Position numbers and translations under genes: made by a program. Positions 44,654 through 53,508 of a stretch of DNA of 64,000 bases are shown piece after piece (within the stretch, counting starts at the first letter, position 1; each line of letters opens with the position of its first letter). The stretch is from Flavipsychrobacter sp. (lineage in GTDB: Bacteria > Bacteroidota > Bacteroidia > Chitinophagales > Chitinophagaceae). The stretch covers positions 1 through 64,000 of the forward strand of contig JARLGY010000023.1 of assembly GCA_031292525.1 (NCBI GenBank), in the 5' to 3' direction. The notes below the pieces were generated by a model. The model ran no database searches and was not told the origin of the DNA. It worked only from the letters and a program-made list of their open reading frames with translations.

Positions 44654-46036
44654 ATGCAAGTAGCAATCATAGGTACAGGCTATGTTGGCCTGGTTTCTGG
44701 TACATGTTTTGCCGAAACCGGCAACGACGTAATGTGCATTGATAATAACGCGGAAAAAGTCAACCAGCTTCGCCAAGGCAAGTCTCCCATATATGAACCA
44801 GGGCTTGATGTGCTCCTTGAACGCAATATAAAAGATAAGAGGATACAGTTTACCACTTCGCTGGCTGATGGTATTAAAGATGCACAGATCATATTCCTGG
44901 CGCTCCCTACCCCACCCGGTAAAGACGGTGCTGCAGACCTGCAATATGTGCTTGATGTTGCTACACAACTCAGCACTATGATCACCGATTATAAAGTGAT
45001 CGTAAACAAAAGCACTGTACCTGTAGGCACTGCCGAAAAAGTATCGGAAGTGATAGGTCGCAAGCTGAGTCGCGACCTCTATGATGTGGTTTCAAACCCA
45101 GAGTTCCTGCGTGAAGGTGTAGCTGTAGAAGACTTCCTGAAGCCTGACCGCGTGGTGATAGGCACTTCTTCTGAACGGGCTAAAAAAGTAATGGAAGAAT
45201 TGTATCAGCCTTTTGTAAGGCAGGGCAACCCTATATACTTCATGGACGAGCGCAGCTCTGAAATGACCAAGTATGCTGCAAATGCCTACCTGGCTATGCG
45301 TATATCTTTCATGAATGAAATGGCCAACCTGTGCGACCGCGCAGGCGCTAACGTGGATTGGGTACGGGTAGGTATTGGTAGCGATAGCCGCATAGGCAAG
45401 CGCTTCCTGTTCCCTGGTGTAGGTTATGGCGGCAGCTGCTTCCCTAAAGATGTACAGGCGCTGGCACAGACCGCACGCGAGTTTGATTACGAATATGCGC
45501 TCGTGAACACCGTAATGAAAGTGAACGACAACCAGAAGCTGATACTGGGGCGTAAAATAAAAGAATTCTTTGGCAGCGACCTTACCGGCCGCAAGTTTGC
45601 TATATGGGGCCTGGCCTTTAAACCAGAAACCGATGATATACGCGAAGCACCAGCTTTGTACCTGATAGATGAACTGCTGGAAAGCGGTGCAGAAGTTTGC
45701 GCCTTTGACCCGGAAGCTATGCCAAACGTAAAGCGCATTTTCGGTGACAAGATCAACTTTGCTACTGAAATGTATGATGCTGTTGACGGCGCTGATGCCC
45801 TCATCATTGTTACTGAATGGAGCGAGTTCCGCAACCCGGATTTCAAACGCATCAGCAAATCTATGAAGCAGGATGTAGTATTTGACGGCCGTAACGTATA
45901 TAGCCTGGATAAGATGAACGAACTTGGCTTCTATTATGAAAGCATGGGCCGCAAGACCATCCACCCCGAATTGCATAATAACATAGAGATACCACAAAGC
46001 ACAATAGTACGCGACCGTGGTGTGCATAACGACTAA
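44654..46036 (+). CDS. ugd: UDP-glucose 6-dehydrogenase
   Basis: A 460-residue NAD-dependent enzyme that oxidises UDP-glucose twice to UDP-glucuronate. The N-terminal Rossmann loop is IGTGYVGLVSGTCFAE (6-21). The catalytic Cys lies in GVGYGGSCFPKD (about 255-266). NKSTVPVGT (about 118-126) and WGLAFKPETDDIREAPA (about 320-336) are further family motifs. Length is normal. It is followed after 117 bases by a UDP-glucuronate decarboxylase, so the pair provides UDP-glucuronate and UDP-xylose for surface polysaccharides or glycans. The terminator at 46051 suggests the two genes have separate transcripts. Confidence 0.97.
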   Translation: MQVAIIGTGYVGLVSGTCFAETGNDVMCIDNNAEKVNQLRQGKSPIYEPGLDVLLERNIKDKRIQFTTSLADGIKDAQIIFLALPTPPGKDGAADLQYVLDVATQLSTMITDYKVIVNKSTVPVGTAEKVSEVIGRKLSRDLYDVVSNPEFLREGVAVEDFLKPDRVVIGTSSERAKKVMEELYQPFVRQGNPIYFMDERSSEMTKYAANAYLAMRISFMNEMANLCDRAGANVDWVRVGIGSDSRIGKRFLFPGVGYGGSCFPKDVQALAQTAREFDYEYALVNTVMKVNDNQKLILGRKIKEFFGSDLTGRKFAIWGLAFKPETDDIREAPALYLIDELLESGAEVCAFDPEAMPNVKRIFGDKINFATEMYDAVDGADALIIVTEWSEFRNPDFKRISKSMKQDVVFDGRNVYSLDKMNELGFYYESMGRKTIHPELHNNIEIPQSTIVRDRGVHND

Positions 46037-46050
46037 TTGAATATCTACTG

Positions 46051-46076
46051 TAGCCCGGCTCTTAAGAGCCGGGCTA
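46051..46076 (+). terminator. Terminator of ugd
   Basis: A perfect inverted repeat, arms of 13 bases beginning TAGCCCGGCTC, followed by TTTTTAT; 14 bases after the stop. Confidence 0.88.
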
Positions 46077-46107
46077 TTTTTATATGCCGGACAAACTAAC
46101 AATTTAT

Positions 46108-46115
46108 TAGATTTG
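46108..46115 (+). promoter_or_regulatory. Bacteroidota -7 box for the UXS gene
   Basis: TAGATTTG matches TAnnTTTG, 38 bases before the ATG at 46154. Confidence 0.5.
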
Positions 46116-46153
46116 TCTGCAACACAGCATCACAACAATACTAAATACATAGC

Positions 46154-47092
46154 ATGACCAACAAACGCATTCTCATTACCGGCGCCGCAGGCTTCCTTGG
46201 CTCGCACCTGTGCGACCGCTTCCTGGCTGAAGGCTACACCGTAGTAGGTATGGATAACCTCATTACCGGCAACATCAAGAACATTGAGCACCTGTTCCCC
46301 GTAAAGGAATTTGAGTTCTACCATCACGACATCAGCAAGTTTGTACATGTACCCGGCAAGCTTGATTACATACTGCATTTCGCATCGCCAGCCAGCCCGA
46401 TAGACTACCTGAAGATGCCTATACAAACTCTGAAGGTAAGCTCCCTGGGCAGCCACAACCTGCTGGGCCTTGCCAAGAGCAAGGGCGCCCGTATCCTTGT
46501 AGCTTCAACATCGGAAGTGTATGGCGATCCGCTGGTACACCCACAAACGGAAGAATACTGGGGTAATGTGAATCCTATTGGTCCGCGTGGGGTGTATGAT
46601 GAGGCTAAGCGCTTCATGGAAGCTATAACTATGGCCTACCACACCCACCACAAGCTGGAGACCCGCATCATACGCATCTTCAATACCTACGGGCCGCGTA
46701 TGCGCCTGGATGATGGCCGTGCGCTACCTACGTTCATGAGCCAGGCTTTGCGTGGCGAAGACGTTACCGTTTATGGTGATGGTTCGCAAACACGCTCTTT
46801 CTGCTATTGCGATGACCTGGTAGAAGGTATCTATCGCCTGTTGCTGAGCGACTACGCTATGCCTGTGAACATTGGCAACCCTTCAGAGATCACTCTGCTA
46901 GAGTTTGCTGAAGAAGTAGTGAAACTGTGTGGTTCTAAATCGAAGATCGTTTACGAACCACTGCCACAGGATGACCCTAAGCAGCGTAAACCAGACATTA
47001 CCAAGGCACAGACCATATTGGGCTGGAACCCTAAGGTGGACCGCCATGAAGGGTTGAAGAAGACTTTGGAATACTTTAAGCAGCACATTTAA
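46154..47092 (+). CDS. UDP-glucuronate decarboxylase (UDP-xylose synthase)
   Basis: A 312-residue short-chain dehydrogenase/reductase that turns UDP-glucuronate into UDP-xylose and CO2 with bound NAD. The NAD loop is [13 protein letters not shown] (9-21). The decarboxylase group is marked by [15 protein letters not shown] (about 75-89), [14 protein letters not shown] (about 117-130) and [11 protein letters not shown] (about 145-155), where Tyr and Lys are the catalytic pair; [10 protein letters not shown] follows. The SPAS-P loop and E of STSE separate UXS from simple epimerases. It acts directly on the product of ugd. The duplicated terminator at 47112 follows. Confidence 0.95.
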   Translation: MTNKRILITGAAGFLGSHLCDRFLAEGYTVVGMDNLITGNIKNIEHLFPVKEFEFYHHDISKFVHVPGKLDYILHFASPASPIDYLKMPIQTLKVSSLGSHNLLGLAKSKGARILVASTSEVYGDPLVHPQTEEYWGNVNPIGPRGVYDEAKRFMEAITMAYHTHHKLETRIIRIFNTYGPRMRLDDGRALPTFMSQALRGEDVTVYGDGSQTRSFCYCDDLVEGIYRLLLSDYAMPVNIGNPSEITLLEFAEEVVKLCGSKSKIVYEPLPQDDPKQRKPDITKAQTILGWNPKVDRHEGLKKTLEYFKQHI

Positions 47093-47111
47093 TAATACAT
47101 ATTTTATAATA

Positions 47112-47148
47112 ATGAAGAGGTGGGCTATGGCTCACCTTTTTGTTTTTA
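47112..47148 (+). terminator. Terminator of the UXS gene (copy 1 of a duplicated 37-base element)
   Basis: A hairpin GGTGGGC/GCTCACC with a G-T pair, then CTTTTTGTTTTTA. All 37 bases recur at 62964-63000 behind the biotin operon. Confidence 0.82.
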
Positions 47149-47171
47149 TAGTTCCATTTTTAAGAGGGTGT

Positions 47172-47203
47172 CCTGTCCGATTTTAAAATAAAAACCGGAC
47201 AGG
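47172..47203. repeat. Inverted repeat with CCTGTCCG arms
   Basis: CCTGTCCG (47172-47179) pairs with CGGACAGG (47196-47203). The same arms recur in a second hairpin at 47269-47287 (CTGTCCG-GTAAT-CGGACAG), so the motif is present four times in 116 bases. Confidence 0.75.
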
Positions 47204-47643
47204 GCTTTGCGTTGGTGTGCGAAAATGCTTTGTGGTGACTAATATGCATTTATTCTTAACTGTCTGGGCTGTCCGGTAATCGGACAGGTGGTGATATTTT
47301 GTGCAGAGCATATTTTGCTACTTCGCGAATGTAACCACCCCGGCCGTTGGCCACACCTCCTTGAAAAAAAGGAGGGGAACTCAAACCGTTTGATAGAAAA
47401 TGTCTGTCAGAAAAAATGGGGGGCGGAACGGACAATTTGCGGGGGTGATTGGGTTGTAATGTATGCTGGTGGCTGTTTTTGATATTGAGCTATGAAATAA
47501 AAAATGTAGGGAAATGTCTTAAAATGTCTGTTGATGGACATTTTAATTTTTGTGGGTGATATGCGGTGTTTTTGTTTTAGGAGGTTTATAAGTTGATGGT
47601 TATTGGCTGCAATATACGATGTTGGCAGAGGGGCTACCAAAAG

Positions 47644-47667
47644 AAGATATACACAGTTCCACAGGTG
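47644..47667 (+). repeat. 24-base direct repeat, copy 1
   Basis: Identical to 47829-47852 over 24 bases (begins AAGATATACACAG, ends CCACAGGTG). The two copies flank the hairpin repeat unit at 47702-47812, as a target-site or recombination product might. Confidence 0.8.
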
Positions 47668-47701
47668 GCGTGGAACGTTGTGGGGATGGTTGGCGTATGC
47701 T

Positions 47702-47812
47702 GCTATTGAGCTGAAATGCCAGGTTGTGCTGGTTGCCTTGAATACCGTTCAAAGAACGGATTTTATTCATATTTCCAGATGCGCTATAGCTAACATATGG
47801 AACATCAGAGGA
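47702..47812 (+). repeat. Second hairpin repeat family, unit 2
   Basis: Related over about 80 bases to 54158-54259 (shared CTATTGAGC, GTTGTGCTG, the CCGTTC-AAA-GAACGG hairpin and ATTTTATT). Its second hairpin, CCAGATG...CATATGG, has one mismatch. Confidence 0.8.
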
Positions 47813-47828
47813 TAGGAGTTTCCAAAAT

Positions 47829-47852
47829 AAGATATACACAGTTCCACAGGTG
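47829..47852 (+). repeat. 24-base direct repeat, copy 2
   Basis: Second copy of the element at 47644-47667, 17 bases beyond the hairpin unit. Confidence 0.8.
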
Positions 47853-47957
47853 TCTAAATCACTCCCCTACAAAGTCCATACAGCACCCTGAGAAAGTGAT
47901 ACGTAACCAGGACTTTTGTTATACAAAATATAATTTTAACAAGAAAAGATTAAAACT

Positions 47958-48338
47958 ATGATCCAAGAACAAAAAAAGATCCTGACAACTCAAGAAGTAG
48001 CAGATCGATTCCATGAACTGGCTCAACAGGAAAAATGGTTTGAGATCCAGGAAGAACTTTTTGCAGAAAATGTAAGAAGTGTAGAGCCTGCAAACTCTCC
48101 GTACCTCGGTTATGCCGAAGGTAAGGCTGCTGTTAATAAAAAGGCCGAAGACTTTGTTAAACGTATACAGGCTGTACATAAAGTATATACCTCTGCGCCC
48201 CTTGCCTGTGGGAATCATTTTGTGGTTGGAAGACAGATGGATATAACTGTTGAACCACATGGCAGCATCCAGATTAATGAAATAATGTTGTATGAAGTGC
48301 AGGATGGCCAGATTGTACTTGAGCAATTCTTTTATTAA
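47958..48338 (+). CDS. SnoaL/NTF2-like fold protein
   Basis: A 126-residue protein of the NTF2-like/SnoaL superfamily, a cone-shaped alpha+beta fold used both for enzymes and for ligand binding. Signs are the opening helix TTQEVADRFHELAQQEKWFEIQEELFAENV (partly quoted: VADRFHELAQQ), the turn YLGYAEGKAAVNKKAEDFVK, and the final strand pair INEIMLYEVQDGQIVLEQFFY, typical of SnoaL-like polyketide cyclase-like proteins. No catalytic Asp-His pair can be named with safety. It stands alone in a repeat-rich region, 229 bases before the convergent DUF2071 gene. Confidence 0.83.
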   Translation: MIQEQKKILTTQEVADRFHELAQQEKWFEIQEELFAENVRSVEPANSPYLGYAEGKAAVNKKAEDFVKRIQAVHKVYTSAPLACGNHFVVGRQMDITVEPHGSIQINEIMLYEVQDGQIVLEQFFY

Positions 48339-48368
48339 TTCATCAACGTTGTGAGCATCTAAAACAAT

Positions 48369-48427
48369 TTGAAGATTGCCTTGCCGGTTTCGACGAAGTC
48401 AGAAAATAAGACTTCGCCGAGCTGGGG
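48369..48427 (+). repeat. Paired-hairpin repeat, unit 5 (diverged)
   Basis: Has the family frame TTTCGAC - stem GAAGTC/GACTTC - GCCGAGC and a degenerate first half GAAGATTGCC. It lies between the convergent SnoaL-like and DUF2071 genes. Confidence 0.75.
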
Positions 48428-48567
48428 CTACAAACAAGGGCTAGAGGGGCCCAAATTTTCGATACCTATTTCTCGCGAAAACTGCCCTTCATTGCCTTAC
48501 TTTCGATTTCCCGACCTACTTCAGGACAAAAGCTAAGTGCTGCATTAAGGTAGGCACAGGCATATCT

Positions 48568-49326
48568 TTATTTTACGATCAGCCGGGTGGGCTTACGCAC
48601 CACAACTTCGCTACCCCGGGCCAGGAATACTGATGCCGGCTGTATACCTTGTATAAAAGGCACAAATTCCTTGCCGTATAGATTAGCTATATCCGCATCG
48701 AGATTATAGCCCGCGACCTCATATACCTGCCAGCGTGGGTGTTCTACTCCATATACTATTGTTGTATTAGCATTTAACTGATTGTAACCCCAGTAGTGCT
48801 CCAAGATGTATTCTTCGTCGCTGCCGGGTGCTATATCGAGCAGCTTATTTGCAGCCTGTATGGCTATGTGATTCCACTTGTTATTTAGCCGCCATTCGTA
48901 ACGCACATTTATGGTATCGGCCTTTATAGCTAATGAATGGCGCATACGCAGTGCCCTATAATGCTCGTTGTACAGCGTGTTGGCTATGGTGGCAATACAT
49001 CGGCGTGGCACAATCTCGCTTACAAAACCTACTCCTCTCTTCTCATCGGCGCCCATGCTTTGCTTTATGTAGTACCGCAGGTTCACCTCTTCAAAATGGA
49101 CATGCATGGGCCACTTTACACCCATGACACGTGTATCATTGAACAGGAAACCGACCACGCTAACGTAGGCCATACCATCGCGCAGGTCAAGCGTTGTGCC
49201 AGGAGGTATGTGTGGCGCTAAAACAGCCGGGGGTGCTTTATAGTTGAGCATAGCCAGGTACTCCCAGTTTGCGGCTAAGAATGCATTTCTGCGGGTATAA
49301 ACAAGTGAAGGATCGGATACAGACAT
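48568..49326 (-). CDS. DUF2071 (YqjF-like) protein
   Basis: A 252-residue cytoplasmic protein of the DUF2071/YqjF family, which has an acetoacetate decarboxylase-like beta-barrel fold. Typical pieces are ANWEYLAMLNYKAPPAVLAPHIPPGTTLDL (partly quoted: WEYLAMLNYKAPP), the strand AYVSVVGFLFNDTRVMG and FEEVNLRYYIK (about residue 78-88), where N-L-R-x-Y is the family hallmark. A later W-x-x-H-E-like part is present as ILEHYWGYNQ. No reaction is established. Single gene, next to the defence-like module but with housekeeping-like composition. Confidence 0.88.
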   Translation of the reverse strand: MSVSDPSLVYTRRNAFLAANWEYLAMLNYKAPPAVLAPHIPPGTTLDLRDGMAYVSVVGFLFNDTRVMGVKWPMHVHFEEVNLRYYIKQSMGADEKRGVGFVSEIVPRRCIATIANTLYNEHYRALRMRHSLAIKADTINVRYEWRLNNKWNHIAIQAANKLLDIAPGSDEEYILEHYWGYNQLNANTTIVYGVEHPRWQVYEVAGYNLDADIANLYGKEFVPFIQGIQPASVFLARGSEVVVRKPTRLIVK

Positions 49327-49452
49327 ATAGCTAACCTAACAAAACTGTACCCGATTAGTTCGGATAATAGGAGAACAGGTTTTATTTATAAATGTTGGCC
49401 TAGATGCTTATGCTGAATGGATAGAAACACGATACCAGTAACCCAAATGAGA

Positions 49453-49515
49453 ACGGCATCTGAAGATTGCCTTGCCAGTTTCGACGAAGTCAGAAGATAA
49501 GACTTCGAGCATGGG
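49453..49515 (+). repeat. Paired-hairpin repeat, unit 6
   Basis: Aligns with the unit at 2549-2614 from ACGGCATCTGAAG to the TTTCGAC centre and the GAAGTC/GACTTC stem. It lies 12 bases beyond the 3' end of the HNH gene, in the same relative orientation as unit 4 has to the HD-GHKL gene. Confidence 0.78.
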
Positions 49516-49527
49516 TACAGATGAAGT

Positions 49528-50661
49528 TTATAACACGCCTTTTATTTTAATATCTCTTGCTATATCTCGGCGAAATTTAACAAGTGGATAACCATCATAC
49601 TCACGGTTATATAAGTCTTCTCCGAAAATCATTTTTCTTATTTCAATTTGCGGAATGCCTGTATCAATAGAGAGTTCTTTTATTTTTGAATTTGGATAGT
49701 TTTTATTCTTTTCTATAAGTTTTAATATTTGGTCCTTATGGTTAAAGTATCGCCCCAAAATCTTAAACATTCTCAAATATTTTTCAACATGCTTTTCGTT
49801 CCCTCTGACATTTTTTGTCAGCAAGAAGTCACTGGTATTACTAATCTTATCTAAACTTAAAGAGAAACGTATTTTAAATTCAAAGTCGGTTAAAAAGGAA
49901 TAATTACTTGAGGTAGGACTAATAAAAATCAAGTCTTTATCAATAGTGAATTCAATACTATTTTTGAATTTTGCATTGCATGCATAACAAGATGGCGCCA
50001 AATTATAGAGACAAAGAGAATAGAATTTGTGTGTTTTCTGCGGAATAAGATGATCAAGAGTAAAATGATTATGCGAATTTTCAAACGGTATTCGCTTTAT
50101 TAGGTTTTTTATTTTTTTATCTGCTGGAATATCATCTACACTGAGAAACTTCTTTACCGTTCTACGAGCGATAATTTTCTTAGCCAAAGGCTCTTTTAAG
50201 TCTTTTATGTATTGTAATTCGTACTCATCTGCCTGGTTTATAAATTCCAGAGCACTTGCGTAATCTGGAAAGTCTACAAATGAATTAATGTAATCTATTG
50301 AGCAGTAACAGCAACTTTTTATTTTTAAACTTTTTTGATTCATGAAAAAATTCGCCAGCTTAGGTTGGTTACCGGTATAGTTAAAAAGATCTAGAAATGC
50401 GTTTGTTATAACCTTTTTCTTTTTTACAGTTATAATTTTATTGAATGTATTGCTATGTCTTATTAGCCTCGGGCTGAGATTTACTAATTCTTCGAATGAT
50501 AATTTTACTAAAGTTTCAAAATTTAAAGGAATACCGTTAAATAGGAAAGTACTAAGGCTGCTATTTATTAAAGCTTCGTTTGTTTTGGTTAACGCTTTAT
50601 AATAGGCGCTTTCAAAATCTGTTCTTCCTTTTCTTGTTAATGGATAATCAATCTTGTTCAT
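49528..50661 (-). CDS. HNH endonuclease, PtuB-like partner of the AAA ATPase
   Basis: A 377-residue protein with an HNH-type nuclease centre in the middle. Zinc knuckles C117-x-x-C120 (SCCYC) and C225-x-x-C228 (SCYACNA) frame the catalytic strand NHFTLDHLIPQKT (198-210; D203-H204) and the N of CLYNLAPSC. The N-terminal 110 residues and the C-terminal 140 (basic and helical, with KHVEKYLRMFKILGRYFNH) are not recognised. It begins 17 bases after the stop of the large AAA ATPase gene, the arrangement of ptuA-ptuB in Septu defence, where the HNH protein cuts nucleic acid under ATPase control. It is longer than many PtuB proteins. Composition is AT-rich like the ATPase gene. Confidence 0.88.
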   Translation of the reverse strand: MNKIDYPLTRKGRTDFESAYYKALTKTNEALINSSLSTFLFNGIPLNFETLVKLSFEELVNLSPRLIRHSNTFNKIITVKKKKVITNAFLDLFNYTGNQPKLANFFMNQKSLKIKSCCYCSIDYINSFVDFPDYASALEFINQADEYELQYIKDLKEPLAKKIIARRTVKKFLSVDDIPADKKIKNLIKRIPFENSHNHFTLDHLIPQKTHKFYSLCLYNLAPSCYACNAKFKNSIEFTIDKDLIFISPTSSNYSFLTDFEFKIRFSLSLDKISNTSDFLLTKNVRGNEKHVEKYLRMFKILGRYFNHKDQILKLIEKNKNYPNSKIKELSIDTGIPQIEIRKMIFGEDLYNREYDGYPLVKFRRDIARDIKIKGVL

Positions 50662-50678
50662 AAATTACCGATATAATT

Positions 50679-53384
50679 TTACAAGTCATTGAGTTTCTCT
50701 TCAATAAAAGCGATGTGATTTTTTATCAGACCTTGAATAAAGTCTTCTCCTATATTTTCAGTAATCTGTGCAAACAGCGTAATACGAGTTAAATAAACGC
50801 GTTTTAACGATTTTAATTGCTTCGTAGTTTTAGCGTTTTTTACTTTGTTGTAAAAAGATATAATGCCGTTTATCTGTTCCTTTGCATATTCTCCAATAGA
50901 TGAAGACAGAAAAAAACTATCCGCAAGTAGCTCATGCACGTTAGCGGCGAACGTATTTTTGAGTGGCCTTTCAGGCTTTGACCTCCCATCTTTATCAACA
51001 TCTAACATCAAAACGTTTGCCTTTGGAATGTCCGACAGGATAAATGGTGAATGTGTAACGAAAATTACATTAATGTTATTTATATCAGTTGCACCACTTG
51101 AAGTTAGTTGTTCCAGGCGTTTTAATAAATTATTTACGAAAGTTCTCTGCATTTCAGGATGAAAATAAAGTTCGACTTCATCGAAAATTATATTTACACA
51201 GTTGTACTTATAAACATCTTTGTACACCATCACTGACTGGATGTTATATAGGTGGTAAAGAATCGTATTTATAGAATAAATTTGCTGTTTTTCTCCTGAG
51301 CTTAGAGCATTAAAGTCACCGCCATGTTCAAAAACAACATTTGATTTTAGAAAGGGGGGCGGAATGAGGTCAATAGTCCTTAAATATTCATGTGAAGAAT
51401 CAGTCTTTTGAAGTCTGTCAATTTCAGATGACAATTGTAAAATGGAGTTTTCATTTTTTGAATTATATATTCCGTGCAGCAAATAATTAATTGCTTGCCT
51501 TAGCTTAAATGTTATATGGCTTGTTTCTTGTTTTAATAAATCAACATATTCTTTGACTCGCTCTTTATCATCGATCCATTTTGGAAGAGCTTTGTAATAG
51601 CGAAACTTCGGATAGTTATGAGCTATGCTGATGGTTTTTAAATAGATATATTCCTCGGCTTTATCAATAAACTCTACGTCACTATGTATAGGTAGGTTAT
51701 AAGCCTCCATGACCTTTTTTATGTCATGTTTTAATATCTTTTTTTTGTTCCTCTCTCTATATAGATATTGCTTTCTCTCAAATTTTTCATTGTCTAGTTC
51801 AAATACCAGCTTCTGCGGAGTAGAGCCGGGAACCAACGCGGGGCTTTGCCCATTTTTAAGATCGTTCAAAGCGGGTTCCAACACATTAGCGAGTAACCTG
51901 GATTTTGCCAAGCTATCTTCAATATTTACGTTGATTACCCCCTCATCTCTTTTTGGGTTTAAGACGATGGGGACCTGATAACTATCATTTTTGTGGAAAA
52001 GAGGGTTTATCCAGTTTCCGATTATTTTTGAATTCAAAGAATACAATGAATAATTAATAGCAAGAGAATAGCAAAAATTCTCAATGTCAAACTTTTTAAA
52101 AGCTTCTTGTCCCTGATCTTCCTTTGTGAGTTGCCTGTAAATATTAGTTTCTTCTTCGAATATGTATTCGAAGACTTCTACATTTTCACCTACTGAAATC
52201 CTGTAAAGTTTATCTGATTTAATGAAAAGATCTGCAAATACTTCTTCATCTATTAATTTCTCTGTAGATTTTATATGCTTTGCATATGCTACTTTATTTA
52301 TAATCAAATAAATCAATTCTACTAAAGTGCTTTTTCCAGAGCCGTTTTTGCCAACAACTGCGGATATAGAAATATTCAACTCTTTTTTGTTAAATATATT
52401 TATCTCGTTCGAATTATCATAGGTAATGATTTTGTCGTCATGTGGAGTGAATATGTAAGCTCCATAAAATTGATATAATTCCCCTTCAATTAAATTCTTT
52501 AAGTGTCGTTGTTTCTTTCCTTCAGGGACACGTTCTTTTGGCCTTATCGCTATTATTTCGAAATTTTTGAAGAGTTCTTTCCGTTTTTTAAGAGCTTCAT
52601 TTTCTATTTGTTCTGTCGAGACTTGATCTTGTACAGTGTATGAAATTACAGATGCGGTACTCCCACTAATTAGCTCTCCTTGGTACGATTTATCGGAGAA
52701 TTTATATGCGTCGCTAACGATATTTCTAAAAATATTTTCTGCTCCTGTTGAGTTGTAGGTTGTCTTGATATTACTAATGCAGGCTACGTATGACTTATAT
52801 GAATTTGGCCTAGCAGAAATCAAATTATATGATTTAAGGAATGCAACAGTGTTTTGATCGAGAGGCAAAAAATGTTCTGAATCTATCCAAAAAAGAAACA
52901 TCGTAAAAGACGGAATGTCGATGCCTTTCCATCGTGGGATAGCGTCAAATGTTCTTTGGCTTAATCCTTGGTACCCACGTGTAAATATGTTATGGAATTC
53001 AAACCAAATACCATTTTGAGTATCAAGCCCCCTATAGTTAATGATTCTTGTAATTATTGGAGAAGGAATTCCAGTTTCATAAATAAATTTACTAATCGTG
53101 GAGTTCGATTCCAGAGCTTCGAGCAAAAGATTTATATTTTCTACACGGTCATTATTTGATATGCGGGAATAATTAAAAGTGCAAAAAATCTGTATGGGGT
53201 CTAATCCCCTATTGTCTTTTGCAATTTCGAAATTTAATAGAGTTGATGTTTTTCTTCCGAACGCGGACTTTGATAGTTTTTTATATAACTCTGTAGAGGA
53301 ATTTTGGCCATGAATTAAATAAAACTCGTTTAGCATATCTGCTATGTGACGATAAACCTTACTCCAATATCTTAATGTGGTCAT
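50679..53384 (-). CDS. Large AAA15/OLD-like ATPase, PtuA-like, with N-terminal extension
   Basis: A 901-residue SMC/ABC-like ATPase. Walker A is GKNGSGKST (345-353), the signature loop LSSGEKQQ (694-701), Walker B VNIIFDEVELYFHPE (730-744) and the H-loop FVTHSP (775-780). The sequence after it, ANVHELLADSFFLSSSIGEYA, is the tail of defence ATPases related to PtuA. Residues 1-335 precede the ATPase and are unusual: a segment WKGIDIPSFTMFLFWIDSEHFLPLD (152-176, partly resembling helix-hairpin-helix DNA glycosylase-like helices) and a linker; no sure match. A coiled coil or insert fills 400-690. With the HNH gene 17 bases downstream and an HTH gene upstream this resembles a Septu system; activity in phage defence is inferred. 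Confidence 0.88.
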   Translation of the reverse strand: MTTLRYWSKVYRHIADMLNEFYLIHGQNSSTELYKKLSKSAFGRKTSTLLNFEIAKDNRGLDPIQIFCTFNYSRISNNDRVENINLLLEALESNSTISKFIYETGIPSPIITRIINYRGLDTQNGIWFEFHNIFTRGYQGLSQRTFDAIPRWKGIDIPSFTMFLFWIDSEHFLPLDQNTVAFLKSYNLISARPNSYKSYVACISNIKTTYNSTGAENIFRNIVSDAYKFSDKSYQGELISGSTASVISYTVQDQVSTEQIENEALKKRKELFKNFEIIAIRPKERVPEGKKQRHLKNLIEGELYQFYGAYIFTPHDDKIITYDNSNEINIFNKKELNISISAVVGKNGSGKSTLVELIYLIINKVAYAKHIKSTEKLIDEEVFADLFIKSDKLYRISVGENVEVFEYIFEEETNIYRQLTKEDQGQEAFKKFDIENFCYSLAINYSLYSLNSKIIGNWINPLFHKNDSYQVPIVLNPKRDEGVINVNIEDSLAKSRLLANVLEPALNDLKNGQSPALVPGSTPQKLVFELDNEKFERKQYLYRERNKKKILKHDIKKVMEAYNLPIHSDVEFIDKAEEYIYLKTISIAHNYPKFRYYKALPKWIDDKERVKEYVDLLKQETSHITFKLRQAINYLLHGIYNSKNENSILQLSSEIDRLQKTDSSHEYLRTIDLIPPPFLKSNVVFEHGGDFNALSSGEKQQIYSINTILYHLYNIQSVMVYKDVYKYNCVNIIFDEVELYFHPEMQRTFVNNLLKRLEQLTSSGATDINNINVIFVTHSPFILSDIPKANVLMLDVDKDGRSKPERPLKNTFAANVHELLADSFFLSSSIGEYAKEQINGIISFYNKVKNAKTTKQLKSLKRVYLTRITLFAQITENIGEDFIQGLIKNHIAFIEEKLNDL

Positions 53385-53508
53385 AGCAATTATTTTTCAA
53401 CCATTAATATCCCAGTCTTGTCCTCATTTGTAACCAAGACACTGCAGTTCGGCGTTTGCAACGCTCATTTAGTCAGTCGTTGTTCAAGAATAGTTAAGTA
53501 CAATTGCA

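Larger units (their letters stand above)
47093..47957. other. 865-base gene-poor region with hairpins and direct repeats
   Basis: No convincing gene is seen; short open frames overlap repeats. After the terminator it holds two hairpins that share CTGTCCG arms (47172-47203, 47269-47287), a 24-base direct repeat (47644-47667, 47829-47852) and one unit of the second hairpin family (47702-47812). Confidence 0.75.

Noticed and set aside
45092-46102. 336-codon antisense frame over ugd
   Set aside because: Ugd is complete on the plus strand with NAD loop and catalytic Cys; the antisense translation has no recognisable domain.
53095-53120. GTTCGATTCC, similar to a tRNA T-arm
   Set aside because: It lies within the AAA ATPase coding frame and no acceptor, D-arm or anticodon stem could be found around it.
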